DNA of 64,000 bases from UBA1014 sp964344035 (GTDB lineage Bacteria > SAR324 > NAC60-12), in the NCBI GenBank assembly GCA_964344035.1, contig CAYFLK010000001.1, positions 1 through 64,000 on the forward strand. The letters are read 5' to 3'. The position numbers and the translations under genes are program-made. Below the pieces are notes generated by a model. The model worked only from the letters and a program-made list of their open reading frames with translations. It was not told the DNA's origin and ran no database searches. This document shows, piece by piece, positions 9,439 through 18,325 of this stretch. The number at the start of each line of letters is the position of its first letter. Position 1 is the first letter of the stretch.

Positions 9439-10941
9439 TTATGTTTCAATGTTCAGAGTCGGTTTGAATTCAGGTGGTTTGCGAGCCTGTGTCGCCTGCT
9501 CGAATGCGTAAGCATAACTGATAAGTTTTGGTTCTTTCCACGGTCCTGAGAAAAAAGTAATGCCTACCGGGAGACCGGATACGGAACCGGCTGGTACCGT
9601 GATTCCCGGATAGCCGGCCACCGCGGAAGGGGTTGCACTTTGCGGGGCAGGGATGCGATCTCCCTGTTCACAATTAGTGAGCCATGCCGGTTCTCCAGAA
9701 GGGGCGATATAGGCATCCAGCCGATGACGTTTCAACATCTTGTCAATCCCTTCTGTGCGGGAGAGTCTCCGGCATTCTGACAGGGAATGCCGGTAATCCA
9801 TGCTTTCGAGCCCGTTCCGCATGGCAGCCTTGAGGAACATTTCCTGGCCGAAATGCGGCATCACCTGTTTACTGTGCTTTTCGTTGTATGCAATTAACTC
9901 ATCGAGCGAATGTGTACAGGCCGATGGCGGCAAGGCCGAAAGGTAACGGTTGATAGCATCCAGGAACTCATGGAGTAAGACTTCCTGTTCAGGTATCTTG
10001 AGCATTTCAGTGTTATCCAGAAAAACCGGATCAACGAGTTCGATGCCGAGTTCCCGGAGCAAAACAAGGCATGAATCCATGATTCTGTTGACAGCTGAGT
10101 TGTTGCCGAACAGGTTTCGTGCAACTCCGATCCTTGCCCCTTGAAGTCCATTGACGTCAAGAAACCGGGTGAAATCAAAGTTTGGTTTAAAGGGACTGCT
10201 CCATTCTGCTCGATCTTTTGGGTCGTTCTCCGCAAGGACACTGAGCATTACCGCCGCATCGGTAACGTTCCGGGAAATCGGACCAGCGGTGTCCTGGCTT
10301 TTTGATATCGGAACGATGCCGAAACGGCTGACGAGCCCGACTGTTGGTTTCAAGCCTACCACTCCATTGGCATGGGCCGGACAGAGTATCGATCCGTCGG
10401 TTTCAGTCCCGACCGCTGCTGCGCAAAGTTCCGCGGAAACCGCAACCGCCGAACCGGAACTCGAACCTCCGGGATTGTGGTCCAGAGCATAAGGGTTACG
10501 GGTTTGGCCGCCGCGACTGCTCCAACCGCTGGTTGATCGCGTGGAACGGAAATTAGCCCACTCGCTGAGGTTGGTTTTACCCAGGATGATCGCACCGGCG
10601 TCACGGATGCGACGCACCAGGAAAGCATCCTGTTGTGCAATCGAATGCTGCAATGCCAAAGACCCCGCGCTTGTTGCCATGCGGTCGGCTGTGCCGATGT
10701 TGTCCTTGAGCATCACCGGTATCCCGTGCAGCGGGCCCAAAACCTGTCCCTGTTTTTGTTTCAGGTCCATCTGTTGGGCTGTCTCCAGCGCTTCCGGATT
10801 GATCTCGATCACCGAATTCAGTTTAGGGCCTAGCCGGTCAATGGTTTCGATTCGATGCATGTAGTAACGACACAGTTCCACTGATTCCAATTCTCCGGCG
10901 GCCAATTTTGCTCGCATTTCCGGAATGGGTAATTGATTCAC
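9439..10941 (-). CDS. Amidase (amidase-signature family)
   Basis: A 500-residue amidase-signature hydrolase. The Ser-cisSer-Lys triad is present: Lys79 (VMLKDN), Ser160 in GGSSSGSA and the nucleophile Ser184 in TETDGSILCPA. Spacing matches GatA, but the usual Arg after the nucleophile (GSIRxP) is replaced, as in plant-type and other stand-alone amidases rather than GatA. It has no signal peptide, so it is cytosolic. It hydrolyses an amide to acid and ammonia; the specific substrate is unknown. GatB and GatC genes are not nearby, which argues against a tRNA amidotransferase subunit. Confidence 0.87.
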   Translation of the reverse strand: MNQLPIPEMRAKLAAGELESVELCRYYMHRIETIDRLGPKLNSVIEINPEALETAQQMDLKQKQGQVLGPLHGIPVMLKDNIGTADRMATSAGSLALQHSIAQQDAFLVRRIRDAGAIILGKTNLSEWANFRSTRSTSGWSSRGGQTRNPYALDHNPGGSSSGSAVAVSAELCAAAVGTETDGSILCPAHANGVVGLKPTVGLVSRFGIVPISKSQDTAGPISRNVTDAAVMLSVLAENDPKDRAEWSSPFKPNFDFTRFLDVNGLQGARIGVARNLFGNNSAVNRIMDSCLVLLRELGIELVDPVFLDNTEMLKIPEQEVLLHEFLDAINRYLSALPPSACTHSLDELIAYNEKHSKQVMPHFGQEMFLKAAMRNGLESMDYRHSLSECRRLSRTEGIDKMLKRHRLDAYIAPSGEPAWLTNCEQGDRIPAPQSATPSAVAGYPGITVPAGSVSGLPVGITFFSGPWKEPKLISYAYAFEQATQARKPPEFKPTLNIET

Positions 10942-11095
10942 GGCACTTTTTTCAAAACATCATGGATGCAAAACTGTCTTTGTTGCAGGTTGTACGCTGA
11001 GAAACATAGACACTTTGATCAGGGAGAAACTGGAATTGTCAACTACATGAATGCAGGAACGCCAGGATTGCAACAGTTAAATTCATTGAAAAATT

Positions 11096-11269
11096 TCAAC
11101 GCCCCCCGGTCACGTCCAGGATGGTCCCGGTTATGTAGGATGCTTCATCAGACAGCAGCCACAAAATAGCAGCAGCTACTTCAGCCGGTTTTCCCACTCG
11201 TTTCAGAGGCACGATAAGTTTGACGCGTTCCATCCTTTCAGGTTCACCTCCATCCAAAGTTATTTTGTT
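11096..11269 (-). pseudogene. 3' remnant of a short-chain dehydrogenase/reductase (SDR)
   Basis: Reading the minus strand gives an open stretch of about 58 codons ending at a TGA at 11096-11098 whose product is a clear SDR C-terminus: GGEPERMERV, then PLKRVGKPAEVAAAILWLLS, then DEASYITGTILDVTGGR. The SDR hallmarks (PLxRxGxPxEVA, the LxSDxASYITG segment and terminal DVxGG) are all there. It is closed upstream by an in-frame stop at 11270-11272, there is no start codon with a ribosome site, and the Rossmann TGxxxGIG and catalytic YxxxK parts are absent. I therefore call it a 5'-truncated pseudogene. Confidence 0.8.
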
Positions 11270-11574
11270 TCATCATTAGCATTTCGTGCTCCGCTCTGTT
11301 ACAAATACTTCAAGCCCTGGATTCAAATAAATGGACCTTTCTTGCAGTGTCTGGAAGTCTATTGCAGACCCATCAGGTCTGAAACCGGAATGACATACAA
11401 TTTATATCAGCAGTACACACCGCAAACTGGGATTGGACAAATCTTTGGGGCTTGTTTTCAAGGTTATTCAAAAATACGAACCCCTCTGACAGCGCCTGCA
11501 CTTGTATTATAAGAACAAATCAACATGCTCAAATGAATGAGGAGAGAAAGTATAGTAAGCACATTGGGGTTGCA
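11270..11574. other. Intergenic region, no gene recognised
   Basis: About 300 bases between the SDR remnant and the cupin gene. I looked on both strands for the missing 5' part of the SDR (TGxxxGIG, NNAG, YxxxK) and did not find it. The region is AT-richer than its surroundings and full of stops. It is probably the scar of the deletion that truncated the SDR gene plus the 3' flank of the cupin gene. Confidence 0.5.
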
Positions 11575-11937
11575 TTAATCCAGGGGGATGAACAGCGATC
11601 TTCGAGGCGCCCCCTTCACCGCTCTGCTTATATGCCCCTGGCCGGTTACGTCTTCTGCCAGCAGGATGTCTCCTGCATTAAAAACCCTGTGTTCACCGCT
11701 GCCGACCTCAATCTCCACTGAACCTGAGAGCATGACTACATATTGACGCCGGGGGGCGTTGTGCCATGTGTAATGATAGTCTCCTGGAGTTTCCCGGAAA
11801 ATCACTCCGGAAACAGGGAGTGTTTCAGATAAGTTGCCAATGTCTCCGCAATCCTTGAGATCGATCTCTATTTTCTCAAAGTGAGATTGTTCATCAGGCC
11901 CGGTATACAGTCGGGTGATTAACATGGGAACTTTCAC
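11575..11937 (-). CDS. Small cupin-domain protein
   Basis: A 120-residue single-domain protein. The central part fits the cupin barrel: a YHYTWHNAPRRQYVVML strand pair, then LSGSVEIEVGSGEH and FNAGDILLAEDVTGQGH. Two histidines in YHYTWH and one in GQGH may be the metal ligands of the conserved cupin motifs. Similar small cupins occur as sugar-nucleotide epimerases, dioxygenases or sensors; nothing here selects one. It has no signal peptide. It sits alone between the SDR remnant and znuA, on the same strand as znuA but about 115 bases from it. Confidence 0.7.
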   Translation of the reverse strand: MKVPMLITRLYTGPDEQSHFEKIEIDLKDCGDIGNLSETLPVSGVIFRETPGDYHYTWHNAPRRQYVVMLSGSVEIEVGSGEHRVFNAGDILLAEDVTGQGHISRAVKGAPRRSLFIPLD

Positions 11938-12053
11938 TGTAAAGAGTATGACGGATCATAAATCAAACTTCATCAATTCCTGTTTTGTAACGGATGACCA
12001 CGGCGACATCAAGATTTTATGGGGACTAACGCAAACGTTGCGTAGTGTTTTTT

Positions 12054-12953
12054 TTACTGCAGACAGTTTCTTAAAGACCGTGCGAGGTTTTCCATGAGGG
12101 TGAAATACAAATCCGGTCCGGGTATCAGGTCCGCTCCGAGTGGGTCCAGTTCAGCGATTCTGACACTGGTTTCGGATGCGATGACTTGAACCAGTTTTGG
12201 CGTGAATTGAGGTTCAGTGAAAATGCAACGGACCCCGGAGTCACTGATTAGTTTACGCAGGTTCTGTAATTTTTTGGCTCCGGGGCTAAATTCAGTCCCG
12301 GTGTTGAATTCACCTATTCGCATGAGTCCATAGCGCTGTTCTAAATAAGAATAAGCAGGATGAAAGACAATGTATGGCTTTTCGATAACGGGTTTTAATT
12401 GCCGTCCTAAACTAGAGTGTAAATCCTGCAGACGCAGTTGCATGTTATTGCCATTGGAATGGTATGTTTCAGCATGGCCAGGGTCAATCCTGGATAAATG
12501 CAAGACGACCTCAGAGACAATGATTTTTGCATTCAAAGGATCCAGCCAGATATGAGGGTCAAATGAATACTGATGATCATGCTCATCATGTGGGACTGAC
12601 TCTGAACTTTCCCACTCAAGCAGTTCCATTTTTTCGCTATCCAGCAACGGCACTGTGTTCGCATGAAATGCTAATGACTTCAATGGTTTTTCAAGAAATT
12701 TCTCGAGTGCTTCACCCAGCCAGAAGATGACTTCAGCATTCTGAAGGGTTTTTGCCTCGCTTGGACGCAGCACATAAGTGTGGGGGGTGGCAATACCCTT
12801 CACCAGTAGCTGAGGTTCTCCGACTCCTTCCATTACACCCGCAACCAGCGAGTGCAAAGGCTTGATGGATACAAGCACACTAGGGACCGAGGCGAATGCC
12901 ATGTTGGCGATCAAAGATGCTGTGAGGATTAATACAGAAATATTGATTTTCAT
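12054..12953 (-). CDS. znuA: Zinc ABC transporter substrate-binding protein ZnuA
   Basis: A 299-residue periplasmic metal-binding protein of the cluster 9 (A-1) family. A signal peptide covers about residues 1-22 (cut near AFA-S). The metal ligands are visible: His58 (ATPHTY), His134 (FDPHIWLDP), His198 (VFHPAYSYL) and Asp270 (LDPLG). Between the first two lies the short His/Asp loop HDEHDH (122-127), the mark of ZnuA and thought to help collect zinc. It delivers Zn2+ to ZnuBC in the inner membrane. It is transcribed divergently from zur-znuC-znuB over a shared intergenic region with a Zur-box-like palindrome, so it should be repressed by Zur when zinc is plentiful. Confidence 0.93.
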   Translation of the reverse strand: MKINISVLILTASLIANMAFASVPSVLVSIKPLHSLVAGVMEGVGEPQLLVKGIATPHTYVLRPSEAKTLQNAEVIFWLGEALEKFLEKPLKSLAFHANTVPLLDSEKMELLEWESSESVPHDEHDHQYSFDPHIWLDPLNAKIIVSEVVLHLSRIDPGHAETYHSNGNNMQLRLQDLHSSLGRQLKPVIEKPYIVFHPAYSYLEQRYGLMRIGEFNTGTEFSPGAKKLQNLRKLISDSGVRCIFTEPQFTPKLVQVIASETSVRIAELDPLGADLIPGPDLYFTLMENLARSLRNCLQ

Positions 12954-12978
12954 CGGCAGCCTTGTATTTCAATGTGGT

Positions 12979-13001
12979 TAAATGTAATATTATAACAAAA
13001 A
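12979..13001. promoter_or_regulatory. Candidate Zur box between znuA and zur
   Basis: The sequence AAATGTAATATTATAACAAA (12980-12999) is an AT-rich imperfect palindrome matching the gammaproteobacterial Zur consensus (GAAATGTTATA-N-TATAACATTTC) in most positions of both half-sites, including TATAAC. It lies 27 bases upstream of znuA on one side and about 50 bases upstream of zur on the other, where it can control both directions. Confidence 0.65.
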
Positions 13002-13049
13002 CAAGATCATTATCAATATCGTATTGCCTTCATGAGGGAAAACCGCATG

Positions 13050-13532
13050 TCCCAGACAACGGATTATCCGTTTCAGGAACACAACCACCAAAACTGCCAG
13101 GCAAGGGTCCTTGCTGAAGCGGAAAGAATATGCCGGTCACGCGGCGCCCGTCTTACCCGCCTGCGACGGCATGTGCTGGAGATCGTCTCACGCAGTCATG
13201 CTCCGGTTGGAGCTTATGACATACTTGAGCAGATGAATTCAAACGGGCGACGGCAAGCGCTGATCTCTGTATATCGTGCCCTGGATTTTCTCATGGACCA
13301 GGGGCTTGTGCACCGATTGAGCAGTTTGAACGCCTTCATTGCCTGTATGCTTTCCAGCAGGAGCCATTCCGCGCTGTTTTTGATATGCCGGAGTTGCCGT
13401 ACTGTCGCCGAACTTTACAGCTCTACAGTGGAAAAGATGATCAGAAATGATGCTGGAAACGAGGGTTTTATTGCAGAAAATCAAATGGTTGAAGTCAGAG
13501 GGGTGTGCCGGTACTGTGAAAGGGGGAAATGA
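13050..13532 (+). CDS. zur: Zinc uptake regulator Zur (Fur family)
   Basis: About 160 residues. The N-terminal winged helix (RGARLTRLRRHVLEIV ... AYDILEQM ... SVYRALDFLMDQGLVHRL) is followed by a dimerisation domain with the two structural CxxC pairs, CRSC and CRYC. It represses zinc uptake genes when loaded with Zn2+. The start at 13050 has an AGGGA site at good spacing; an upstream ATG at 13032 would add six residues but has no ribosome site. The last bases overlap the znuC start (ATGA), so regulator and transporter are translationally coupled, and autoregulation from the shared palindrome is likely. Confidence 0.92.
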   Translation, partial: SQTTDYPFQEHNHQNCQARVLAEAERICRSRGARLTRLRRHVLEIVSRSHAPVGAYDILEQMNSNGRRQALISVYRALDFLMDQGLVHRLSSLNAFIACMLSSRSHSALFLICRSCRTVAELYSSTVEKMIRNDAGNEGFIAENQMVEVRGVCRYCERGK

Positions 13533-14296
13533 CTGCTTCAGAAGATACAGTGTTGATTCAGGCGCGTGATCTTTCTTTAGGCGATAAGCAGGCAATTATT
13601 GACGGAGTTTCCATTGCCGTATTTCCGGGGGAAATTGTTACCGTCGTAGGTCCCAATGGTGCAGGAAAAACGACTTTGCTTCGCCTGCTGCTCGGGTTGA
13701 TTTCACCAGACAGCGGAAAAGTCAACCGGCGCAAGGGATTGAGGATCGGGTACCTTCCACAAAAAATTACGATAGATCCGGTATTTCCAATATCAGTTGT
13801 GAGGATGATGACGTTGACAACCGGAATCAACCGTGTCGCGGCCTCGAGTGCTTTACTAGAAACCGGTGTGGAAGCCCTGATTGATGAACCGGTGCACACA
13901 CTTTCCGGTGGAGAATTTCAGCGTATGATGCTTGCCCGGGCCCTGCTTCGCAATCCTGAACTGCTTGTATTGGACGAACCCGTGCAAGGGGTAGATTATC
14001 TTGGGGAGACGGAAATGTACGGCCTTATCACCAGGCTGCGTGAAAAACGTGGGTGCGGAGTGCTGATGGTGTCGCATGATCTGCACGTGGTGATGGCTTC
14101 AACCGACCGGGTAGTTTGTCTCAACCGGCATGTCTGCTGCCAAGGCCGTCCGAGGGAAGTTTCGCGACATCCTGAATACCTCAGGCTCTTCGGGATGGAA
14201 TCCGGGCCAGGACTGGCATTTTATCCCCATCATCATGATCACACCCACCATCTTTCCGGAGAAGTGGAAAAAGGGCCCAAGGCAGAAGAAACTTAA
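13529..14296 (+). CDS. znuC: Zinc ABC transporter ATPase ZnuC
   Basis: A 255-residue ABC ATPase with Walker A GPNGAGKTT (41-49), signature LSGGEFQ, Walker B LLVLDEPVQGVD and the switch histidine in VSHDLHVV. The C-terminus carries a histidine-rich tail (PHHHDHTHH), usual in ZnuC of proteobacteria and possibly a zinc sensor or chelator. It energises Zn2+ import through ZnuB. It overlaps zur by 4 bases and is followed by znuB after 14 bases. Confidence 0.94.
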   Translation: MTASEDTVLIQARDLSLGDKQAIIDGVSIAVFPGEIVTVVGPNGAGKTTLLRLLLGLISPDSGKVNRRKGLRIGYLPQKITIDPVFPISVVRMMTLTTGINRVAASSALLETGVEALIDEPVHTLSGGEFQRMMLARALLRNPELLVLDEPVQGVDYLGETEMYGLITRLREKRGCGVLMVSHDLHVVMASTDRVVCLNRHVCCQGRPREVSRHPEYLRLFGMESGPGLAFYPHHHDHTHHLSGEVEKGPKAEET

Positions 14297-14310
14297 AGAG
14301 GAAGAACAGA

Positions 14311-15105
14311 TTGGTATTCGATGATTTCATCTGGCGCGCCGTCATCGCAGGTGCCGGGGTGGCAATAGCCGCGGGTCCTCTGGGTTGTTTCGTGGTCTGG
14401 AAAAGGCTTGCCTACTTCGGTGACACCATGGCGCATTCCGCGCTGCTTGGCGTGGCCCTTGGCTTTATGCTTGGAATTGAGCCGATGTTCGGCGTAATCG
14501 CCATCGGCATGGCCGTCGCAGTTTCACTTTCTGTTTTCATGCGCCAACGCAAACTGGCAAACGACACAGTGCTGGGCACTCTTTCGCATACGTCACTGGC
14601 CCTCGGCATTCTAGTCATCAGCATGATGACTTGGGTGCGGGTGGACCTGATGGGATACTTGTTCGGAGACATTCTCGCGGTCACGCGCATGGACCTGTTC
14701 AGGATCTTCTTGGGAAGTGCGCTGGTTTTGATCATCCTCATCCGCTTTTGGCGTCAATTGCTGGTGGTAACTCTTGACGAGGAACTGGCGCGAGCTGAGG
14801 GACTGCCAGCATGGCGGTTCCAGATTTTGCTGATGCTGATTATAGCCGGAGTGATCGCACTGGCAATGAAAATCGTCGGCATTCTTCTCGTCACATCCCT
14901 GCTGATTATCCCCGCGGCTGCTGCAAGGCGTTTCAGCCGCACCCCGGAACAGATGGCGTTCGGCGCCGTTCTCATCGGCAATCTATCCGTCGTGCTCGGC
15001 ATCCTGGCGTCTTTGCATCTTGACACCCCAGCCGGACCTTCAATTGTCGTAGCAGCAATGCTGTTTTTTGTTTTTGGACAGGTCCCTCTTGGACGCCTTT
15101 CCTGA
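14311..15105 (+). CDS. znuB: Zinc ABC transporter permease ZnuB
   Basis: A 264-residue permease of the ABC-3 family with seven to eight membrane spans. Family features are GCFVVWKRLAYFGDTMAHSALLG near the N-terminus and LLVTSLLIIPAAAARRF near residues 190-206. The start is a TTG at 14311 preceded by GAGGAAG; no in-frame ATG gives an intact first helix. It forms the membrane channel of the ZnuABC zinc importer and ends the zur-znuC-znuB operon. Confidence 0.93.
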   Translation: MVFDDFIWRAVIAGAGVAIAAGPLGCFVVWKRLAYFGDTMAHSALLGVALGFMLGIEPMFGVIAIGMAVAVSLSVFMRQRKLANDTVLGTLSHTSLALGILVISMMTWVRVDLMGYLFGDILAVTRMDLFRIFLGSALVLIILIRFWRQLLVVTLDEELARAEGLPAWRFQILLMLIIAGVIALAMKIVGILLVTSLLIIPAAAARRFSRTPEQMAFGAVLIGNLSVVLGILASLHLDTPAGPSIVVAAMLFFVFGQVPLGRLS

Positions 15106-15206
15106 GGACAATGACCACTCAATTTGTTTTTCAGTTATATTTTTCGTTTGCGGGATGAAACCCACGCCTGCCCGCAGAACGGGAGTTCGTCACTGCTTTT
15201 CGTTAC

Positions 15207-17723
15207 TCAACGAGACAAACCGGCATCAGGACCATAGGGTTTGATGAACACAATCAGCCTCGGAAGAAGGGTCAATGCTGCAACCAGAGCAATCAGCATG
15301 GCAAGCCCGGTGAGGAGACCGAAATAAATGCTCGGGATGAAGTTAGAAAGCACGAGGATGGAAAAGCCGATGATCACCGTGATGGAAGTGTAGTACATGG
15401 CATAACCGATGCTTCCGTGGGCGCGGTGCATGGTAGCGGAATAATCGCGGTCTGTTCCGAATTCATGCTGGAACCGGTAGATGTAGTGGATTGTGTTGTC
15501 CACGGCAATCCCCATGCTGATCGCTGCAATGGTGATGGTCATCAGGTCCAGGGGGATCCCTGCCCACCCCATGAATCCCAGCACGACACCAATGGAAAGC
15601 AGGTTCGGAAAAAGCGCGATGAGCGAAATTGTTACCGAACGGAAGAGGATCAGAAACATTGCGAACAGTGCCGCAACAACCGCTCCGAGGGTCAGGATTT
15701 GTGAATTGAACAGGCTTTGCAGCATGTTGTTGTAAAGTACAAGCAGGCTGGCCAGATGAGTCCGCTTTTCAGGCAGATTCAGCTCATTTTTCAGTCCGCC
15801 GCGGATTTTCTTGAGCAGTTCATTGCGTCGCAGGTCAGGTTGGGAATCACGGACACGCACCGAGACACGGGCCTGGTTGTTTTCCACTGAAACATAGGGC
15901 GAAAGGATTATGTTGCGGAATTCTGCAGGCAGTTCGTTGTAGACGAGAGCGAGCAAGAAATTGTCCAGGGGTTTTCCTTCATTGAGCTTTCTGCCGACTT
16001 TGAGGAGGGTCGCCAGTGAGAGGACCTTCCCGGTTTCAGGAAGTCCGTCAAGGTAATCGTGCAACTGCTCCAGTTGTTTCATTTTATCGGTGGTGAACCA
16101 GTATTGCGCCTCTCCCTCTGTCTCCGCGAATTCTTCCTCAAATGAATCGAATTCGTCTTCCTCTTCTGCCGCATTTTCAGTGATTTCTACTTCAGAAAGT
16201 AGAGCGGATTCGTCCTCTCCCTCGAAATCGAGGACCACGTCGAGGGTCGTCGTTCCTCCGAGTTGCTGGTCGATGACCTTCATTCCCTGGTATATTTCTG
16301 TCGATTCCTTGAAATAATCGATGAAGCTGTTTTCCACCTTTAACTGCATTGCGCCTCCGACGCTAAGCAGCAGGACGGTGGCGCTAACCCAGAGGATGCG
16401 GTTGCCCTGGCGCTCAGTGAATCTGGCAAAGAACTGTGTCAGCGCAAACTTGGATTCAAAAGAAATGTTAGGCGTCAACCGCGCAAACTGCATCTGCAGC
16501 GCAGGAAATAGAAGGAAGGTCAACATCAGGGAAACCGCGACCCCGGCGCTCATCATCCAGCCGAAATTGATCACCGGGAGGATACCGGAGAGAATCAGCG
16601 AACTAAACCCGGCAATAGTGGTCAGCACAGTGTAAAGACATGGTTGGGCCATAAACACCACCGTGTCGAGGACAAGCTGCCGATGTGATTTTTCCGGTTG
16701 GGTGCGGGCCAGTTCCCGGTAACGCACAATCAGGTGGATAGTGATCGCCATGGTGATGATCAACTGCAAGGAAATGAAGTTTGAGGAAATCACCGTCACT
16801 TCCCAGCCGAACATGCCCAGCAGTCCGGTTGTCGCAATCACCGAAAAAGAGCAAGTCAGCACCGGCAGAGCCACCCAGCGTAATTGGCGGAAAATAAATG
16901 TCAGTGTGAAGATCAGAAAAACCAGGACTCCTATGCCGAAAATCTGCAGGTCGTTTTTTATGAAGCTGACCAGGTCGTCGGCTATCATTGCCAGTCCCCC
17001 GAGAAACAGCTCTGAATTCCCCCGGTATTGGTCCAGCAGTGTCCGTATCCGTGCGACGTTTTTGCTTTCCACGACGCGCATCTTGTCCCGATGTGCCTTG
17101 TATTCAGCCTCTACCCTTTCATATTCCAGTTCCTCCCGCCCGCTCAGAATTCCGGCTTTTTCCTTGCGGCGCAGTTCATCCCTGCGTTCGCGCAGCTCCC
17201 GGTTGACATGGTCGTCATGGAGATTGACAATCAACGCGGTGGTTTTGAAATCACTACTGACCAGGTTGTCCTGGTAGACAGGACTGCGCAGGAATTCCTG
17301 TTTAGCCAGTTCGCGTTCAATTCCCGGGGATTCCAGCGTGGGTATGTTTTCAAGCAGTTCCTTCACCGGCTTCGGAGGACTTTCAAGCAGGGGCACATTG
17401 AGAATAGAGGTCACCGATTCCACGCGCTCCAGTTTTTCGAGGTCGCGGCTCAGACTGCGGATCGTCTCCAGCGTATCGTCGGACAGCAGATCGGTTTCAG
17501 GAGTGAATGTGACGACGAGGAAATCCGGGGTGTAGTAACGGTTGCTGATAAGCCGGGTGTACTCCAGGTCTTTGTCGTCTTCAAGCAGCAGCGTTTCCGA
17601 TGAGGCGTCGATTTCGAGTCTGCGTGCCTCGAAACCCAGGAAGGCGACTGAAATGAGGATCAGCAGGAGGACGGTTTTGGGATATTGGAGGATAACCCTG
17701 CCGTAAAAATGGCGGAGGTTCAT
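15207..17723 (-). CDS. MMPL/RND-superfamily transporter (HpnN-like)
   Basis: An 838-residue RND-superfamily protein with two repeats, each having one membrane span, a large periplasmic loop and five more spans (second half about residues 425-838). TM4-like stretches GxxVDNTIHYIYRF (near 745) and the matching first-half segment carry the polar residues of the family. MMPL/HpnN proteins move lipids between inner and outer membrane. The second periplasmic loop has a very acidic stretch (EEEDEFDSFEEEF). The start overlaps the mlaC stop by 4 bases, making it the last gene of an mlaA-mlaC-MMPL operon. No MlaFEDB ABC genes are nearby, so it may replace the ABC engine. Confidence 0.87.
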   Translation of the reverse strand: MNLRHFYGRVILQYPKTVLLLILISVAFLGFEARRLEIDASSETLLLEDDKDLEYTRLISNRYYTPDFLVVTFTPETDLLSDDTLETIRSLSRDLEKLERVESVTSILNVPLLESPPKPVKELLENIPTLESPGIERELAKQEFLRSPVYQDNLVSSDFKTTALIVNLHDDHVNRELRERRDELRRKEKAGILSGREELEYERVEAEYKAHRDKMRVVESKNVARIRTLLDQYRGNSELFLGGLAMIADDLVSFIKNDLQIFGIGVLVFLIFTLTFIFRQLRWVALPVLTCSFSVIATTGLLGMFGWEVTVISSNFISLQLIITMAITIHLIVRYRELARTQPEKSHRQLVLDTVVFMAQPCLYTVLTTIAGFSSLILSGILPVINFGWMMSAGVAVSLMLTFLLFPALQMQFARLTPNISFESKFALTQFFARFTERQGNRILWVSATVLLLSVGGAMQLKVENSFIDYFKESTEIYQGMKVIDQQLGGTTTLDVVLDFEGEDESALLSEVEITENAAEEEDEFDSFEEEFAETEGEAQYWFTTDKMKQLEQLHDYLDGLPETGKVLSLATLLKVGRKLNEGKPLDNFLLALVYNELPAEFRNIILSPYVSVENNQARVSVRVRDSQPDLRRNELLKKIRGGLKNELNLPEKRTHLASLLVLYNNMLQSLFNSQILTLGAVVAALFAMFLILFRSVTISLIALFPNLLSIGVVLGFMGWAGIPLDLMTITIAAISMGIAVDNTIHYIYRFQHEFGTDRDYSATMHRAHGSIGYAMYYTSITVIIGFSILVLSNFIPSIYFGLLTGLAMLIALVAALTLLPRLIVFIKPYGPDAGLSR

Positions 17724-18325
17724 GACTCCTGCTCCCGGGGTGTTTTCAGTTCCTCGAGCAGTACGTCAAATTTGTGTTTCTTCAGGACTGCGGAAAACTG
17801 GGTTCGGTAAGTCTGAATGACGCTAACTCCCTCCACGTCCAGGTCATAAACAAGCCAGCCACGTTTCTTGTTTTTGTAAAATTTGAATATTATTTCGTAG
17901 CTGTCTCCCTTGCTCAGCAGGTATGTTTTCAACTGTACACGCCCTTTCTTGATTTTTTTTGCGTCATCCAGCAATACCTTTTCATCCGTATAGATGTCGA
18001 GTTTTTCGATGTAGAACTGCTGGATACGTTTGACAAACAATTCAGTGAACTCACTGCGCTGAACCGGATTCAGGGTTTTCCAGGTTTTCCCCAGGCTCAA
18101 CCGCGACATCAGATTGAAATCAAAAAATGTGTTTGCTTCTTCAATGATGCGGTTGTTGCGTGTTGGTTTGTCAAGGGACTTGTCATTCAACAAGGCGACC
18201 ACGACATTGACTTTTTCCTTGGTCATCCGGTTAATTTCCGCGGTTTCATTTGCATAGAGCAATGATGGGGAAAAGAACAAACACAGGGCAATGATCGAAC
18301 TGTTTTTAAATTTGTGCATAATCAC
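17720..18325 (-). CDS. mlaC: MlaC-family phospholipid-binding protein (Ttg2D/HpnM-like)
   Basis: A 201-residue protein with a signal peptide (about residues 1-25, cut after YAN or LYA) and the MlaC fold pattern (NNRIIEEANTFFDFNLMSRLSLG, FTELFVKRIQQFYIEKL, and WLVYDLDVEGVSVIQTYRTQF near the C-terminus). It is expected to be a periplasmic shuttle that carries phospholipids between the outer-membrane MlaA complex and the inner membrane. It overlaps mlaA by 4 bases on one side and the MMPL gene by 4 on the other, so all three are made in step. The MMPL partner makes HpnM, the hopanoid-linked relative, an alternative name. Confidence 0.9.
   Translation of the reverse strand: MIMHKFKNSSIIALCLFFSPSLLYANETAEINRMTKEKVNVVVALLNDKSLDKPTRNNRIIEEANTFFDFNLMSRLSLGKTWKTLNPVQRSEFTELFVKRIQQFYIEKLDIYTDEKVLLDDAKKIKKGRVQLKTYLLSKGDSYEIIFKFYKNKKRGWLVYDLDVEGVSVIQTYRTQFSAVLKKHKFDVLLEELKTPREQES

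Noticed and set aside
16741..17277. 178-residue open frame on the plus strand inside the MMPL gene
   Set aside because: It is antisense to a well-supported transporter, has low-complexity Ser/Arg composition and no ribosome site or family motif.
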